Of a DNA stretch of 64,000 nt, positions 44,998 through 54,864 are shown piece by piece (the stretch's first letter is position 1; the number at the start of each line of letters is the position of its first letter). Below the pieces are notes generated by a model. It saw only the letters and a list, made by a program, of their open reading frames with translations. It did not search any database and was not told the origin of the DNA. The stretch comes from Halarcobacter mediterraneus (GTDB lineage: Bacteria > Campylobacterota > Campylobacteria > Campylobacterales > Arcobacteraceae): assembly GCF_004116625.1 (NCBI RefSeq), contig NZ_NXIE01000003.1, positions 124,001 to 188,000 on the forward strand, given 5' to 3'. Both the position numbers and the translations under genes were made by a program.

Positions 44998-45530
44998 GTA
45001 GAAGAGAGAAGAAATCAGAAGCAATAATGAATGAAGAAATTACTGCGAGAGAAGTTAGGTGTACGGGGGATGACGGTACAAATTATGGAATCATTTCAAC
45101 AAGAGATGCACAGGGAACAGCAGATGAACTTGGACTAGATTTAGTACTTATAGCTCCAGATGCAAAACCACCTGTTGCAAAAATTATGGACTATGGTAAG
45201 TTCAAATATCAACAAGAAAAAAAGAAAAAAGAAGCTAAGAAAAAACAAAAAGTTATAGTTGTAAAAGAAGTTAAATTTTCTGTAAAAATTGCAGAGAATG
45301 ATATAAACTATAAAGTTAAACATGCGATAGAATTTTTAGAAAAAGGTTACCATGTAAAATGTAGAGTATTCTTAAAAGGTCGAGAAATGGCTCATCCTGA
45401 AGCTGGTGCTGAAGTTCTTGAAAGAGTATGGCCAATGCTTGAAGAGTATGGAACAAGAGATGCTTTACCAAAGCAAGAAGGAAGATTTGTTAATATGATG
45501 GTTTTCCCAAAAGCTGAAAACAAAAAGTAA
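44994..45530 (+). CDS. infC: Translation initiation factor IF-3
   Basis: IF-3 controls fidelity of start-codon choice and subunit dissociation. The 178-residue protein has the N-terminal domain with [14 protein letters not shown], a lysine-rich linker ([11 protein letters not shown], about 75-85) and the C-terminal domain. The start is TTG with AGGGAG upstream, not the AUU known from E. coli infC. It overlaps the thrS stop. A hairpin terminator after it (45551-45580) lies before rpmI. Confidence 0.96.
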   Translation: MSRREKKSEAIMNEEITAREVRCTGDDGTNYGIISTRDAQGTADELGLDLVLIAPDAKPPVAKIMDYGKFKYQQEKKKKEAKKKQKVIVVKEVKFSVKIAENDINYKVKHAIEFLEKGYHVKCRVFLKGREMAHPEAGAEVLERVWPMLEEYGTRDALPKQEGRFVNMMVFPKAENKK

Positions 45531-45550
45531 ACTAAAAACACTTTTTATAA

Positions 45551-45580
45551 AACAGAGGTTCTACTCCCTCTGTTTCTTTT
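45551..45580 (+). terminator. Terminator or attenuator between infC and rpmI
   Basis: AACAGAGG (45551-45558) pairs with CCTCTGTT (45567-45574), followed by a T-rich run. The operon infC-rpmI-rplT is often continuous, so this may be an attenuator or mark a separate rpmI promoter. Confidence 0.7.
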
Positions 45581-45675
45581 TATTTATTTAATCATAATTA
45601 AAGCTAAATTTAAGTAAAATCTCAAACTTTTTCATTGAATATGAAAATGCAAATTTATTAGAAAGGAACTGTACG

Positions 45676-45873
45676 ATGCCAAAGATGAAATCAAACAGTG
45701 GTGCTTTAAAAAGATTTAAAGTAAAAAAGAATGGTTCTATCAAAAGAGGATCAGCTTTTAGAAGCCACATCTTAACTAAAATGAGTCAAAAAAGAAAAAG
45801 AGCTCTTAGAGGACCTCAAACTGTAGCAGCAACAGATGCAGCTAGAGTTAAAAAAATGTTATGTCAAGGATAA
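45676..45873 (+). CDS. rpmI: 50S ribosomal protein L35
   Basis: This 65-residue basic protein starts [14 protein letters not shown] and contains [16 protein letters not shown], both diagnostic for L35. It follows infC after 145 bases and precedes rplT after 104 bases, the usual gene order with unusually long gaps that contain hairpins. An AAAGGA site precedes its ATG. Confidence 0.97.
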   Translation: MPKMKSNSGALKRFKVKKNGSIKRGSAFRSHILTKMSQKRKRALRGPQTVAATDAARVKKMLCQG

Positions 45874-45902
45874 TTGACTTAAAAAGTTAATTATTTAGTC
45901 CC

Positions 45903-45941
45903 TCCACAATATTATGTGGATAAGTTCGATTTTAAAATCGA
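45903..45941 (+). promoter_or_regulatory. Paired hairpins in the rplT leader
   Basis: TCCACA/TGTGGA (45903-45908, 45915-45920) and the 16-base perfect palindrome TCGATTTTAAAATCGA (45926-45941) lie in the 104-base gap before rplT. They end 36 bases before the start codon and could be an L20 autoregulatory leader. No U tract follows either stem. Confidence 0.45.
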
Positions 45942-45977
45942 CACCTATTAAAAAAATATGGTAAAGAAAGGAAAAAA

Positions 45978-46337
45978 ATGCCTAGAGTAAAAACTGGTAT
46001 AGTAAGAAGAAGAAGACACAAAAAAGTTTTAAAGCAGGCTAGAGGATTTTTCTCAGGAAGAAGAAAACACTTTAGAAAAGCAAAAGAACAATTAGAACGT
46101 TCTTTAGTATATGCTTTTAGAGATAGAAGACAAAAGAAAAGAGATATTAGAAAGCTTTGGATCGTAAGAATCAATGCTGCTTGTAGATTAAATGATATTA
46201 ACTACTCAAGATTCATGAATGGATTAAAACTAGCTAACATTGAGTTAGATAGAAAAATCCTAGCAGACTTTGCTATGAATGATGCAGAAGCTTTTTCAGC
46301 ACTAGTTGCAAAAGCAAAAGAAGCATTAGCAGCATAA
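45978..46337 (+). CDS. rplT: 50S ribosomal protein L20
   Basis: This 119-residue basic protein starts [19 protein letters not shown] and contains [18 protein letters not shown] and [15 protein letters not shown], all diagnostic for L20. L20 is an early 50S assembly protein and in several bacteria represses its own operon by binding the leader RNA. A strong terminator follows. Confidence 0.97.
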   Translation: MPRVKTGIVRRRRHKKVLKQARGFFSGRRKHFRKAKEQLERSLVYAFRDRRQKKRDIRKLWIVRINAACRLNDINYSRFMNGLKLANIELDRKILADFAMNDAEAFSALVAKAKEALAA

Positions 46338-46360
46338 TTAATAAATTTGCTAAAATATAA

Positions 46361-46395
46361 AAAGGGCAAAGGATTAAATTCTTTGCCCTTTTTTT
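46361..46395. terminator. Strong terminator after rplT
   Basis: AAAGGGCAAAG (46361-46371) pairs with CTTTGCCCTTT (46381-46391), followed by a T run. The left A run gives it function on the other strand too, toward the converging rhodanese gene. Confidence 0.88.
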
Positions 46396-46413
46396 ATATA
46401 TTAAAACTTTAAA

Positions 46414-47607
46414 TTAAATACCTAAAGCTTCATTTACTTCAATTTTACAATTAGTTCCTTTACAATCTATATTTGCATCAAAATAAAAAACTTCTTCTAC
46501 ATCATACTTAGCATTTTTCAATTTAGTCCATGCTTCAATAGACCTACCACCAGCTGTACAATTAAATACAATAGTCTTATCCTTAGGAAGTTTTTCATAT
46601 AAAGTTTTGGCATCAAGAGCATCAGCAGGTATATTTATAGCTGTTTTTAAATGTCCACTTAAAAACTCTTCAGGACTAGTGACATCAACAATTTGAATAA
46701 AAGATGGTACCTTATCTTCTTTTATTAATGAATATAACCATTCTCCATCAATACTTCCTTCATCAAGTCCAAGTTTTGCTCCATTCTTACTTATACTTAC
46801 TTGTGAACTTACTTTATTTTGACTTATAGTTCCTGCATTTTTTGTAGTTGATAATCCAGCTTTTTTCCAGACAGGAACTCCACCTGCAAACACATTTACA
46901 TCTCTGTATCCCATTGAAATAAGTTTTCTAGCAATATTATGTGACTTCAAGCACTCATATCCACCACAAAATACAATAATCTTTTCATTTTGATGAACTG
47001 GAAATCTTCCTTTTAACTTTTCTACTTGAGTATCAGGTATTGAAATAGAACCTGCAATAGTTTCACTCAAATATTTTTTATAAGGTCTTGCATCTATTAA
47101 AACAGCACTATTATTCTTTTGAGCAGCTTGAACAACTATTAAATCAACTTCTTTATAATTTCTTTTAGACCATTGGGGTTCTCCTGCTTGATATAATTTA
47201 ACATTTGAATACCCCTCTTTTTTTAGCATATTCGCTACTTTAGGAGATTTAATACAATTCCAACCACCACAAAATACTAAAAGCTCTTTATCTTTTGAAA
47301 CATCCTTTAATTGCCCTATATACTCTTTATAATTAGTATCTGGGATATTAATTGCTGTTGGGATAGTTCCTATCTTAAACTTTTTATTTGGCCTTGCATC
47401 AATTAAAATAACCTTTGCAGAACTTTTTGTTCCTTTTGAAATTTTAGCTTTAACATAATTATAATCAACAAGCTCTAAGTTAAATTCTTTAATCATTTCC
47501 TTAACTTTAGGACTTGCTTTTGTTAAATTTCCTAAACCACTTGAAAAGGTACTACTTATTAATAAACCTATAATAAGTAAACTCCTAAATATACTATTTG
47601 CTTTCAT
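46414..47607 (-). CDS. Exported protein with three rhodanese domains
   Basis: This 397-residue protein has a signal peptide (about 1-23) and three rhodanese domains. The first two active-site loops are the unusual CGGWNC (about 113-118) and CGGYEC (about 200-205), each with two cysteines. The third is CTAGGRS (about 352-358). Each domain has the matching DARP or DVTS motif for CDC25-like rhodaneses. It probably handles sulfane sulfur in the periplasm, receiving it from the SQR-like flavoproteins encoded directly upstream (16-base gap). It could also carry persulfide to other acceptors. Confidence 0.85.
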   Translation of the reverse strand: MKANSIFRSLLIIGLLISSTFSSGLGNLTKASPKVKEMIKEFNLELVDYNYVKAKISKGTKSSAKVILIDARPNKKFKIGTIPTAINIPDTNYKEYIGQLKDVSKDKELLVFCGGWNCIKSPKVANMLKKEGYSNVKLYQAGEPQWSKRNYKEVDLIVVQAAQKNNSAVLIDARPYKKYLSETIAGSISIPDTQVEKLKGRFPVHQNEKIIVFCGGYECLKSHNIARKLISMGYRDVNVFAGGVPVWKKAGLSTTKNAGTISQNKVSSQVSISKNGAKLGLDEGSIDGEWLYSLIKEDKVPSFIQIVDVTSPEEFLSGHLKTAINIPADALDAKTLYEKLPKDKTIVFNCTAGGRSIEAWTKLKNAKYDVEEVFYFDANIDCKGTNCKIEVNEALGI

Positions 47608-47623
47608 TTTTTCTCCTTATTTA

Positions 47624-49087
47624 TTAAACTTTACCAGATAGCATTCCATATTGTGTCATAGGCTTCAATATATACGCTTTTAATAACCACCAAATATATC
47701 TCTCTTTTGTTGGATCTAAAGGGAATGATGGGGTTGGTTTCATACTCCAATCAAACTCTGCTAGCATAACTGATCCAATTCCTGTAATAATAGGACATAC
47801 TGTATATCCATCATACTTAGCTGTTAACTCTTTTCCTTCCATTGCAGAAATTATATTATCTACTACTACCTTATACTGTTTTCTCACACTACCACCTGTC
47901 TTTCCTAAAGGAACTGCGGCAATATCTCCTAAAGAAAAAATATTATCATAAATCACATGTTGCAGAGTTTCCTTATTTACAGGTACCCAACCTCTTCCTG
48001 AACCTATAGGAGAATTTCCAATCTCATCTGGAGCTTTCATAGGAGGAGTAAGATGTAAAAAATCATAAGGAACATCTACTAGTTTTGTTCTTCTTAATAA
48101 ATCATACTCTTCTAAATCCGGATCCCAAGCTCCTTTTTCATCCCAGTAATGTTCAAAAGTTGCTACTTTATTTTTAATATCAACTTCTTTTAAATTATGA
48201 GCAAATTTCCAATTCATATTTCTTTGTTTATATTGTTCTTTTATAACATCTTCATACTCTTTTACTGAAAACATTTTCATTGAATTTGGATAAAAAGTCA
48301 TATTAACATTTGCCCGAACATCTTTTCCTACTTCGTTTAATCTTGCATCCATTAAATACATTATTTTCTTAGGAGCACCACCACACTTTATTGCTGTATC
48401 AGGATGAGAAAAAATAGCATTGAGTTTTTTACCCTTTTTTGCTTCTTCTATTGTAGCTTGCATATTTTTCCAAGTATAAACAGCAGCATCAGTATTATAA
48501 ACTGTACTTACTCCTGTGCCATCAAATAACTCTTTGATTTTGCTTTTTTCATCCATTGTATAAGTATTACCAAGTTCTTCTAAACCCTTGATTCTTCCAA
48601 AATCTAAAGCCACCCCAGCAGCAACTACTAAATAATCATAAGTAATTCTTTCTCCACTAGAAATAGTCAAATTATTATTATTAGGGTCAAACTCCACTGC
48701 TTTATCTTTAATTAATTTTACACCCTTAGGTAAAAAATCTTTTAACTCATACATTACATCTTTTTTTTCATATATGCCTACACCAATAAATGTATTACCA
48801 GGTTGATAAGAAACTGATACATCACTTGGTTCAATAACAGTAACATCTGGATTACTTAAAGAATTAATCAATCTAGCTGCAGTTGAGATACCTGCTAAAC
48901 CACCACCAACTATTACAATTTTTGCTTTTACATCACTAGCTTTGGCTTCAGATGCTTTTGTTTCAATAGGATTTAATAATGCTGTACTTGCAGTAGCAAT
49001 TCCCATAGCCTTTAAAGCATCTCTTCTAGAGATACCTTTTTTTTCAAGTTCTTTTTCAAACTCATATAATAACTTTTTTTTATCCAT
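47624..49087 (-). CDS. Sulfide:quinone oxidoreductase-like flavoprotein, copy 1
   Basis: This 487-residue FAD protein has an N-terminal twin-arginine type signal (ISRRDALK, Arg21-Arg22), an FAD-binding GGGLAGIS (61-68), Cys235 in IKCGGAPKKIMYL and Cys431 in TVCPIITGIG. The two cysteine motifs match CAGAPQK and CPLVT of type II (human SQOR-like) enzymes, which oxidise sulfide and pass electrons to quinone. A C-terminal amphipathic stretch would bind the membrane. It is highly similar to the copy at 49472-50941. Sulfide as substrate is inferred from the family. Confidence 0.83.
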   Translation of the reverse strand: MDKKKLLYEFEKELEKKGISRRDALKAMGIATASTALLNPIETKASEAKASDVKAKIVIVGGGLAGISTAARLINSLSNPDVTVIEPSDVSVSYQPGNTFIGVGIYEKKDVMYELKDFLPKGVKLIKDKAVEFDPNNNNLTISSGERITYDYLVVAAGVALDFGRIKGLEELGNTYTMDEKSKIKELFDGTGVSTVYNTDAAVYTWKNMQATIEEAKKGKKLNAIFSHPDTAIKCGGAPKKIMYLMDARLNEVGKDVRANVNMTFYPNSMKMFSVKEYEDVIKEQYKQRNMNWKFAHNLKEVDIKNKVATFEHYWDEKGAWDPDLEEYDLLRRTKLVDVPYDFLHLTPPMKAPDEIGNSPIGSGRGWVPVNKETLQHVIYDNIFSLGDIAAVPLGKTGGSVRKQYKVVVDNIISAMEGKELTAKYDGYTVCPIITGIGSVMLAEFDWSMKPTPSFPLDPTKERYIWWLLKAYILKPMTQYGMLSGKV

Positions 49088-49237
49088 CTTCTCTCTTCCT
49101 TTTAATGAATATCAAAAAATTATATAATGTTTCAGGTTAATTCTATGTCTTATTTGTGGATAATTATTATATTTTTATTATTATAATCATTATTTGTAGA
49201 GATAGTATATATTTTAAGGATTTATTTAAACTAGTAT

Positions 49238-49468
49238 TTATTTTTTGGAAATTACTTTCTTATATAAATATATAAAAAAACGAGGTATTAATAAAAAGAT
49301 ATAAGCTAAAAGTGAAAAAATAAAAGGATGAAAAGCACCTAAACCATATGCTGAAGAATGGGGCAATGCCAAAATATGTTCTATAGGATGAGAAAGAAAC
49401 TCTTTATAGTGCATTCCTATAGTCAAAACTACAAAAATGCCTACTATAATAAGAATTTCATTTTTCAT
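49238..49468 (-). CDS. Small two-helix membrane protein in the SQR locus
   Basis: This 76-residue protein has two membrane helices (about 4-20 and 48-66) joined by a loop with histidines (HYKEFLSHPIEHILALPHSS). It follows the second SQR-like gene by three bases, so they are co-transcribed. It could act as a membrane partner or quinone-side anchor. No cofactor motif is certain. Confidence 0.65.
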   Translation of the reverse strand: MKNEILIIVGIFVVLTIGMHYKEFLSHPIEHILALPHSSAYGLGAFHPFIFSLLAYIFLLIPRFFIYLYKKVISKK

Positions 49469-49471
49469 TCT

Positions 49472-50941
49472 TTATGCTCTACCTGATAACATTCCATATT
49501 GTGTCATTGGTTTCAGCATATAAACTTTCAATAACCACCAAATATATCTTTCAACTGTAGGATCAAGAGGGAATGTTGGAGTTGGTTTCTTTGTCCAGTT
49601 AAATTCTGCTAACATTACTTTTCCAATATCAGTAATTAAAGGACATACTGTATATCCTGCATATTTTGCAGTTAACTCTTTTCCTTCCATTTTCGCAACT
49701 AAATTATCAACTAAAACTTTATATTGCTTTCTAACACTACCACCAGTTTTTCCCATAGGAATTGCAGCAATATCACCTAAAGAAAAGATATTATCATATT
49801 TTACATGTTGTAATGTTTCTTTATTTACAGGCACCCAACCTTTTCCTGAACCAATAGGTGAGTTTCCAATTTCATCTGGAGCTTTCATTGGAGGAGTTAT
49901 GTGTAGTAAGTCATAAGGTACTTCAACATTTTCATGTTTTGTAACAATATCATACTCTTCTAAATCTGGGTCATACGCACCTTTTTCTTCCCAATGTTTA
50001 TCAAAAGTTGCAATCTTTTTATCTAAATCAACACCTGTTAAATTATGATGATAATGCCATTTAAAATCTCTTGCTTCAAATTGTTTTAAAATAGCTTCAT
50101 GATATTCTTTTACACCAAACATTGTTCCACCATTAGGATAGAATGTCAATTCAGCATTTTTTCTTGCATTCGCTTCAACTAATCTTGAATTTGTAAGATA
50201 CATGATTTTCTTTGGTGCTCCACCACATTTAATTGATGTATTAGGATGAGTAAATACTCCTTTTACATTTTTACCAGATTTTGCAGCATCTACAAATTTT
50301 TGCATCTCTTTCCAAGTTGCAACAGCAGCATCAGTTGAATAAATTGTACAAACACCTGTATTTTCAAGTTTTGATAAGATTTTACTAGCATCCCCTAAAG
50401 TTGTAGTTTCTCCAATTTCTTCTAAACCTTGAATTCTTCCTAAATCAAGTTTTAAGCCAGCAGCTACAATCATATAATCATATGAATAAGTATCACCTTT
50501 TTCAGTTTTAACATTATTATTATCAGGGTCAAATTCAATTGCTTTATCTTGGATAACTTTTACACCATTAGGAATAAAATCTTTAGTATCATACATTATG
50601 TCATCTTTTGTATAGATTCCTGCTGCAATTAAAGTATTCCCTGGTTGGTAAGATACCGACTTTGGATTTGGTTCAATTATTGTAATATCTGGATTAGATA
50701 AAGTATTTGTTAATCTTGCTGCAGTAGAAATACCTGCAAGTCCTCCACCAATAATTAAAATTTTTGCTTTCGCATCACTTGCTTTTGCAGGTGTTGCTGC
50801 TTGAACTTCACTTGCTCCCATTAAAAAAGAAGCAGAACCTAATCCTGCAACCTTTAAAGCATCCCTTCTTGATAAACCTTTTTTCTTTAATTCTTTATCA
50901 ATAATATTTAAAGCTTCTTCTAACTCATTGTTATTAGCCAT
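49472..50941 (-). CDS. Sulfide:quinone oxidoreductase-like flavoprotein, copy 2
   Basis: This 489-residue protein resembles copy 1 closely over its length. It has LSRRDALKVAG as a twin-arginine type signal, GGGLAGIS for FAD, and the cysteine motifs IKCGGAPKKIMYL and TVCPLITDIG. The C-terminal segment from LDPT to QYGMLSGRA is nearly the same as in copy 1. The middle (about 300-360) differs most and may affect partner or quinone binding. It is upstream of the 76-residue membrane protein and has its own promoter region after mobA. Confidence 0.83.
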   Translation of the reverse strand: MANNNELEEALNIIDKELKKKGLSRRDALKVAGLGSASFLMGASEVQAATPAKASDAKAKILIIGGGLAGISTAARLTNTLSNPDITIIEPNPKSVSYQPGNTLIAAGIYTKDDIMYDTKDFIPNGVKVIQDKAIEFDPDNNNVKTEKGDTYSYDYMIVAAGLKLDLGRIQGLEEIGETTTLGDASKILSKLENTGVCTIYSTDAAVATWKEMQKFVDAAKSGKNVKGVFTHPNTSIKCGGAPKKIMYLTNSRLVEANARKNAELTFYPNGGTMFGVKEYHEAILKQFEARDFKWHYHHNLTGVDLDKKIATFDKHWEEKGAYDPDLEEYDIVTKHENVEVPYDLLHITPPMKAPDEIGNSPIGSGKGWVPVNKETLQHVKYDNIFSLGDIAAIPMGKTGGSVRKQYKVLVDNLVAKMEGKELTAKYAGYTVCPLITDIGKVMLAEFNWTKKPTPTFPLDPTVERYIWWLLKVYMLKPMTQYGMLSGRA

Positions 50942-51025
50942 ACTAATATCCTTACTATAAGTAAAATTTATGTAAGATAGTATCTAAAAATAGATAATAC
51001 AAAACTTAGACTTTACTGAAAATGT

Positions 51026-51628
51026 TTAATGATAATTATTTGTTTCACTTATGATAAGTTTAGCTCGATAATAGTCTTCTTTTTTGTTTAAATTTATAAA
51101 CTCATCTTCATCTAAAAATTTTATTGTTTTAGTTTTCATTTGATTAAGCAAAAAACCTACTTTATGTATGTCTTTCTTTAGCATTTCTTCTATTTTATCT
51201 CTACATGCCTTAGATTCAAATACTCCACATAAGTTGTGATTTGTTTTTGTTCTTGCTATACAGATATCATTCTCTTTTGTCTTTTCTTCTATTATTTTAG
51301 CAAGTGAATTAATTTTAACTAAAGGTGTATCTACAGTAATAATAAATACTGTTTCATCTTTAAAAAAATTAAAAACTGTATTTAATGCAATAATAGGAGA
51401 ATAAACTTCACTTTCATCTAAAAGTAAATATTCTTTATTTAAAAAAGGAAATTTATTGATTTTTGATGATATATAAAGTTTTTTAAAAAAGGGTTTTAAT
51501 CTATTATACTGAAATTGAATAAGTGAGTCTGAAGTAGAAAAAGGAAGAAGAGACTTATCTTCTTCCATTCTTGAACTTTTACCACCTGATAAAATTACAC
51601 AAGGTATATCAAATGGTTTTTGATGCAT
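51026..51628 (-). CDS. mobA: Molybdenum cofactor guanylyltransferase
   Basis: MobA attaches GMP to molybdopterin for DMSO-reductase-family enzymes. The 200-residue protein has the nucleotide-binding LSGGKSSRMEEDKSLLPF (13-30) and the metal-binding ITVDTPL (about 94-100). It overlaps leuC by one base (TAATG). No molybdoenzyme is in the window. Confidence 0.9.
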   Translation of the reverse strand: MHQKPFDIPCVILSGGKSSRMEEDKSLLPFSTSDSLIQFQYNRLKPFFKKLYISSKINKFPFLNKEYLLLDESEVYSPIIALNTVFNFFKDETVFIITVDTPLVKINSLAKIIEEKTKENDICIARTKTNHNLCGVFESKACRDKIEEMLKKDIHKVGFLLNQMKTKTIKFLDEDEFINLNKKEDYYRAKLIISETNNYH

Positions 51629-52908
51629 TATAAGCTTCTAGGGTCTGTTATGTAACCTGAAATTGCACTTGCTGCTGCAACTGCTGAATTTGCTAAGTAA
51701 ATTTTTGATGATCTACTTCCCATTCTTCCTACAAAGTTTCTATTTGTAGTTGAAATACAAACCTCATTATCTCCTAAAATTCCCATATATCCACCTAAAC
51801 ATGCACCGCAAGTTGGATTTGAAACAACTGCTCCTGCATCTACTAAAGTATCAATATAGCCAAGCTTAGTTGCTTCTCTTAAAATTTGTTGAGTTCCAGG
51901 TGTTAAAATAAGCCTAACATGTCTTGCTACTTTTTTTCCATCTAAAATTTCTGCAGCAATTTTAAAATCACTTAATCTACCATTTGTACATGAACCAATA
52001 AATACTTGGTCTACTCTAATTTCATCAGCTACTGCTTGAGAAACAGAATGTCCATTTGATGGTAAAAATGGATATGCAATTACTGGTTCTAAAGAAGCTG
52101 TATCAATTTCAATTACTTGACAATATTTTGCATCTTCATCTGAATAGTGAATCTTTGGTTCTGCTCTCAATCCATTGTTTTTTTCAGCTACTTTATCTAA
52201 GAATTCTTTTGTAGTCTCATCAAAAGCTACTATACCATTTTTTGCACCAGCTTCAATAGCCATATTACATAATGAAAATCTATCATCCATTGATAAGTAT
52301 TGAATAGACTCACCAGTAAATTCTAAAGTTTTATATAAAGCACCATCAACACCTAAGATTCTAATTATTTCTAAAATTAAGTCTTTTCCTGTTACATGTT
52401 CTGCTGGTTTACCTTTGAAAACTACTTTTATTGATTCTGGAACTTTAAACCAGTTTCCACCTGTAATCATACCAAATGAAATATCTGTACTTCCCATACC
52501 TGTACTAAATGCACCTAAAGCACCATGTGTACATGTATGAGAATCGGCACCAATAATTACATCTCCTGGTAATACTAAACCTTTCTCTGGTAAAAGTGCA
52601 TGTTCTATTCCCATATCTTTTTCATCAAAGAAATATTTTAAATCATGTTTCATAGCAAAATCTCTTGAAATTTTTGCTTGATTTGCACTTGCTATATCTT
52701 TAGCTGGAATAAAGTGATCTAAAACAATTGCAAAACCATTTGGATTTGCTAACTCTTTAAATCCACCTTCTTCAAAAGCTCTAATTGAGATAGGAGTTGT
52801 AATATCATTACCAATTACCATATCAATTGGACTTCTTATAATTTCACCTGCAAAAACTTCTCTTCCTACATGTTCACTAAATATTTTTTCTGTTATTGTT
52901 TGACCCAT
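51628..52908 (-). CDS. leuC: 3-isopropylmalate dehydratase large subunit
   Basis: LeuC, with LeuD, isomerises isopropylmalate in leucine biosynthesis. I place the start at the ATG at 52908 (MGQTITEKIFSEHVG), the usual beginning, with AGGT upstream; the longer frame adds 20 untypical residues. The 426-residue aconitase-fold protein has GADSHTCTHGALG, GSCTNGR and the cluster cysteines of PTCGACLG. LeuD is not nearby. It lies downstream of lspA. Confidence 0.93.
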   Translation of the reverse strand: MGQTITEKIFSEHVGREVFAGEIIRSPIDMVIGNDITTPISIRAFEEGGFKELANPNGFAIVLDHFIPAKDIASANQAKISRDFAMKHDLKYFFDEKDMGIEHALLPEKGLVLPGDVIIGADSHTCTHGALGAFSTGMGSTDISFGMITGGNWFKVPESIKVVFKGKPAEHVTGKDLILEIIRILGVDGALYKTLEFTGESIQYLSMDDRFSLCNMAIEAGAKNGIVAFDETTKEFLDKVAEKNNGLRAEPKIHYSDEDAKYCQVIEIDTASLEPVIAYPFLPSNGHSVSQAVADEIRVDQVFIGSCTNGRLSDFKIAAEILDGKKVARHVRLILTPGTQQILREATKLGYIDTLVDAGAVVSNPTCGACLGGYMGILGDNEVCISTTNRNFVGRMGSRSSKIYLANSAVAAASAISGYITDPRSL

Positions 52909-52970
52909 ATTACCTACTTTTTTCAATAATTTTTTTGGATTATATCTAAATTTAGATTTAAGTCCCAAAT

Positions 52971-53444
52971 TTAAAATTTAATTTCTTTGTTCTTTTTCTC
53001 TTTTCTCATCTCTTTTATTTGCATAAGAATAATTAATGCAACAGCAAGATTAATCATCACATCTGCAATATTAAAGATTGCAAATTCAAAGCCATAATGC
53101 CAATAAAAGTAATCAACCACAGCACCATAAGTAAATCTATCTAGGATATTTGATAATCCTGCTGAATACAAAATTGAAATTGCAATATAGTACTTAAAAA
53201 AGACTTCTTTATTTTTCAATAAATATATTGTTGCAATTAGTACAATTAATAATTGTATATATTTTAAATATTCTTGTAAAAAAGAGAACATTGAAAAAGC
53301 TACACCATAATTATAAGCTAATTTCAAAGACATAAAAGGACCATCAATATCCCAAGAGAAACTTACAAAAGCATACTTTACAAACTGATCTATTACAAAA
53401 ATTGTTATAAAAATAAATAAAGCTAATTTATACTCTTTTTTCAT
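52971..53444 (-). CDS. lspA: Lipoprotein signal peptidase
   Basis: LspA cleaves prolipoprotein signal peptides. The 157-residue protein has four membrane helices. The catalytic aspartates lie in GLSNILDRFTYGAVVDYF and IFNIADVMIN. It overlaps nothing and follows glmM by one base. The basic C-terminus (REKRKKN type) is usual. Confidence 0.95.
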   Translation of the reverse strand: MKKEYKLALFIFITIFVIDQFVKYAFVSFSWDIDGPFMSLKLAYNYGVAFSMFSFLQEYLKYIQLLIVLIATIYLLKNKEVFFKYYIAISILYSAGLSNILDRFTYGAVVDYFYWHYGFEFAIFNIADVMINLAVALIILMQIKEMRKEKKNKEIKF

Positions 53445-53445
53445 T

Positions 53446-54780
53446 TTATAAAACTTTTGAAATAAAGTCTTTTAAGGTTTTCATAGATTTTTCAACCTCT
53501 TTTTTATTTTTGCCCTCTAGTAAAAGTCTAATTTTATTTTCTGTTCCCGAATATCTTATTAAATCTCTAATTCCTTTTTCTCTAATTGGTTTTAATATTT
53601 CTTCTAATCCATCAATCTCTTCTAAAGGTTTTTTTTCACTAACTTTTAAATTAACTAAAAGTTGAGGATATAATTCAAAAGGGTTTAAAGCAATACTTGC
53701 TTTTTGTTTATTTCTTAAAATCAAAGCTAATACTTGCAAGGCTGAAGCTAGACCATCACCTGTTTTTGCTACATCTGAAAAAATTATATGTCCGCTTTGT
53801 TCTCCTCCAAAATTTACATTATTTTCTTTCATCTTTTCTAGAACATGTTTATCACCTACATTAGCTCTTATTAAATTTAAGCCTTTATCTTTTAAAAAAT
53901 CTTCTAAAGCTTTATTTGACATGACAGTTGCAACACAAGCATTGCCTTTTAGACTATTTTCATTTTTAAGGAAAAGACAAAGAGCCCCTAGTAATTTGTC
54001 TCCATCTATAACTTCTCCTTCTTCATCTATTACTACAAGTCTATCTGCATCACCATCTAAAGCTATTCCAATATCTGCCCTATACTCTTTTACTATCTTC
54101 CCTACTTCATTAGGATATAAAGCCCCGCAAGATTCATTTATATTAAAGCCATTTGGTTTATCATTTATAGTAATAACATCTGCACCTAATTCATCCAAGA
54201 TTGTAGGAGCAACTTTATATGCAGCACCATTTGCACAATCAAGTACTATTCTCATTCCTTGCAAAGATAAATCATTTGGAAAAGAACTTTTAATTGAAAC
54301 AATGTATCTTCCTATAACATCATCAATTCTTTTTGAAGAACCTATATTCTTACCAGTTACAGTACCTTCCTTTAAAGCTTCGTCATTAAAAAATATTTTT
54401 TCAATATTATTTTCACATTGAGTACCTAACTTATTTCCATGATTATCAAAGAATTTAATTCCATTATCTTCAAAAGGATTATGAGAAGCAGAAATCATAA
54501 TACCTGCATCACATCTCATACTTTCAGTTAAATATGCAATGGCAGGTGTTGGCATAGGGCCTATTTGTATCACATCATAGCCCACAGAAGTAAGCCCACT
54601 AACTAAAGCATTTTCTATCATATAACCACTTCTTCTTGTATCTTTTCCAACAAGAATTTTTTTTGTCTTAGAATGCTTTCTAAAATAGATACCAGCAGCC
54701 TTTGCTAAGTTTAATACAGTAACTGCATCTAAAAATTCTCCAGCTAATCCTCTTACTCCATCAGTTCCAAATAGTTTCAT
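53446..54780 (-). CDS. glmM: Phosphoglucosamine mutase
   Basis: GlmM converts glucosamine 6-phosphate to the 1-phosphate for peptidoglycan and lipopolysaccharide precursors. The 444-residue protein starts [10 protein letters not shown], has the phosphoserine loop [12 protein letters not shown] with Ser99, the magnesium loop DGDADRL and the C-terminal [10 protein letters not shown]. It pairs with lspA, a common order in this phylum. Confidence 0.96.
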   Translation of the reverse strand: MKLFGTDGVRGLAGEFLDAVTVLNLAKAAGIYFRKHSKTKKILVGKDTRRSGYMIENALVSGLTSVGYDVIQIGPMPTPAIAYLTESMRCDAGIMISASHNPFEDNGIKFFDNHGNKLGTQCENNIEKIFFNDEALKEGTVTGKNIGSSKRIDDVIGRYIVSIKSSFPNDLSLQGMRIVLDCANGAAYKVAPTILDELGADVITINDKPNGFNINESCGALYPNEVGKIVKEYRADIGIALDGDADRLVVIDEEGEVIDGDKLLGALCLFLKNENSLKGNACVATVMSNKALEDFLKDKGLNLIRANVGDKHVLEKMKENNVNFGGEQSGHIIFSDVAKTGDGLASALQVLALILRNKQKASIALNPFELYPQLLVNLKVSEKKPLEEIDGLEEILKPIREKGIRDLIRYSGTENKIRLLLEGKNKKEVEKSMKTLKDFISKVL

Positions 54781-54864
54781 TAAATCTTCCTAAAATTAAA
54801 CTAACTTTAAAGTTATTTAGATATTATTCTATCCTTAAATTTTTTACAAAGAGGTTAAATAATA

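Noticed and set aside
53921-54421. Open frame of 166 codons opposite glmM
   Set aside because: It lies wholly within glmM on the other strand, has a serine/proline-rich composition typical of antisense frames, and no ribosome binding site.
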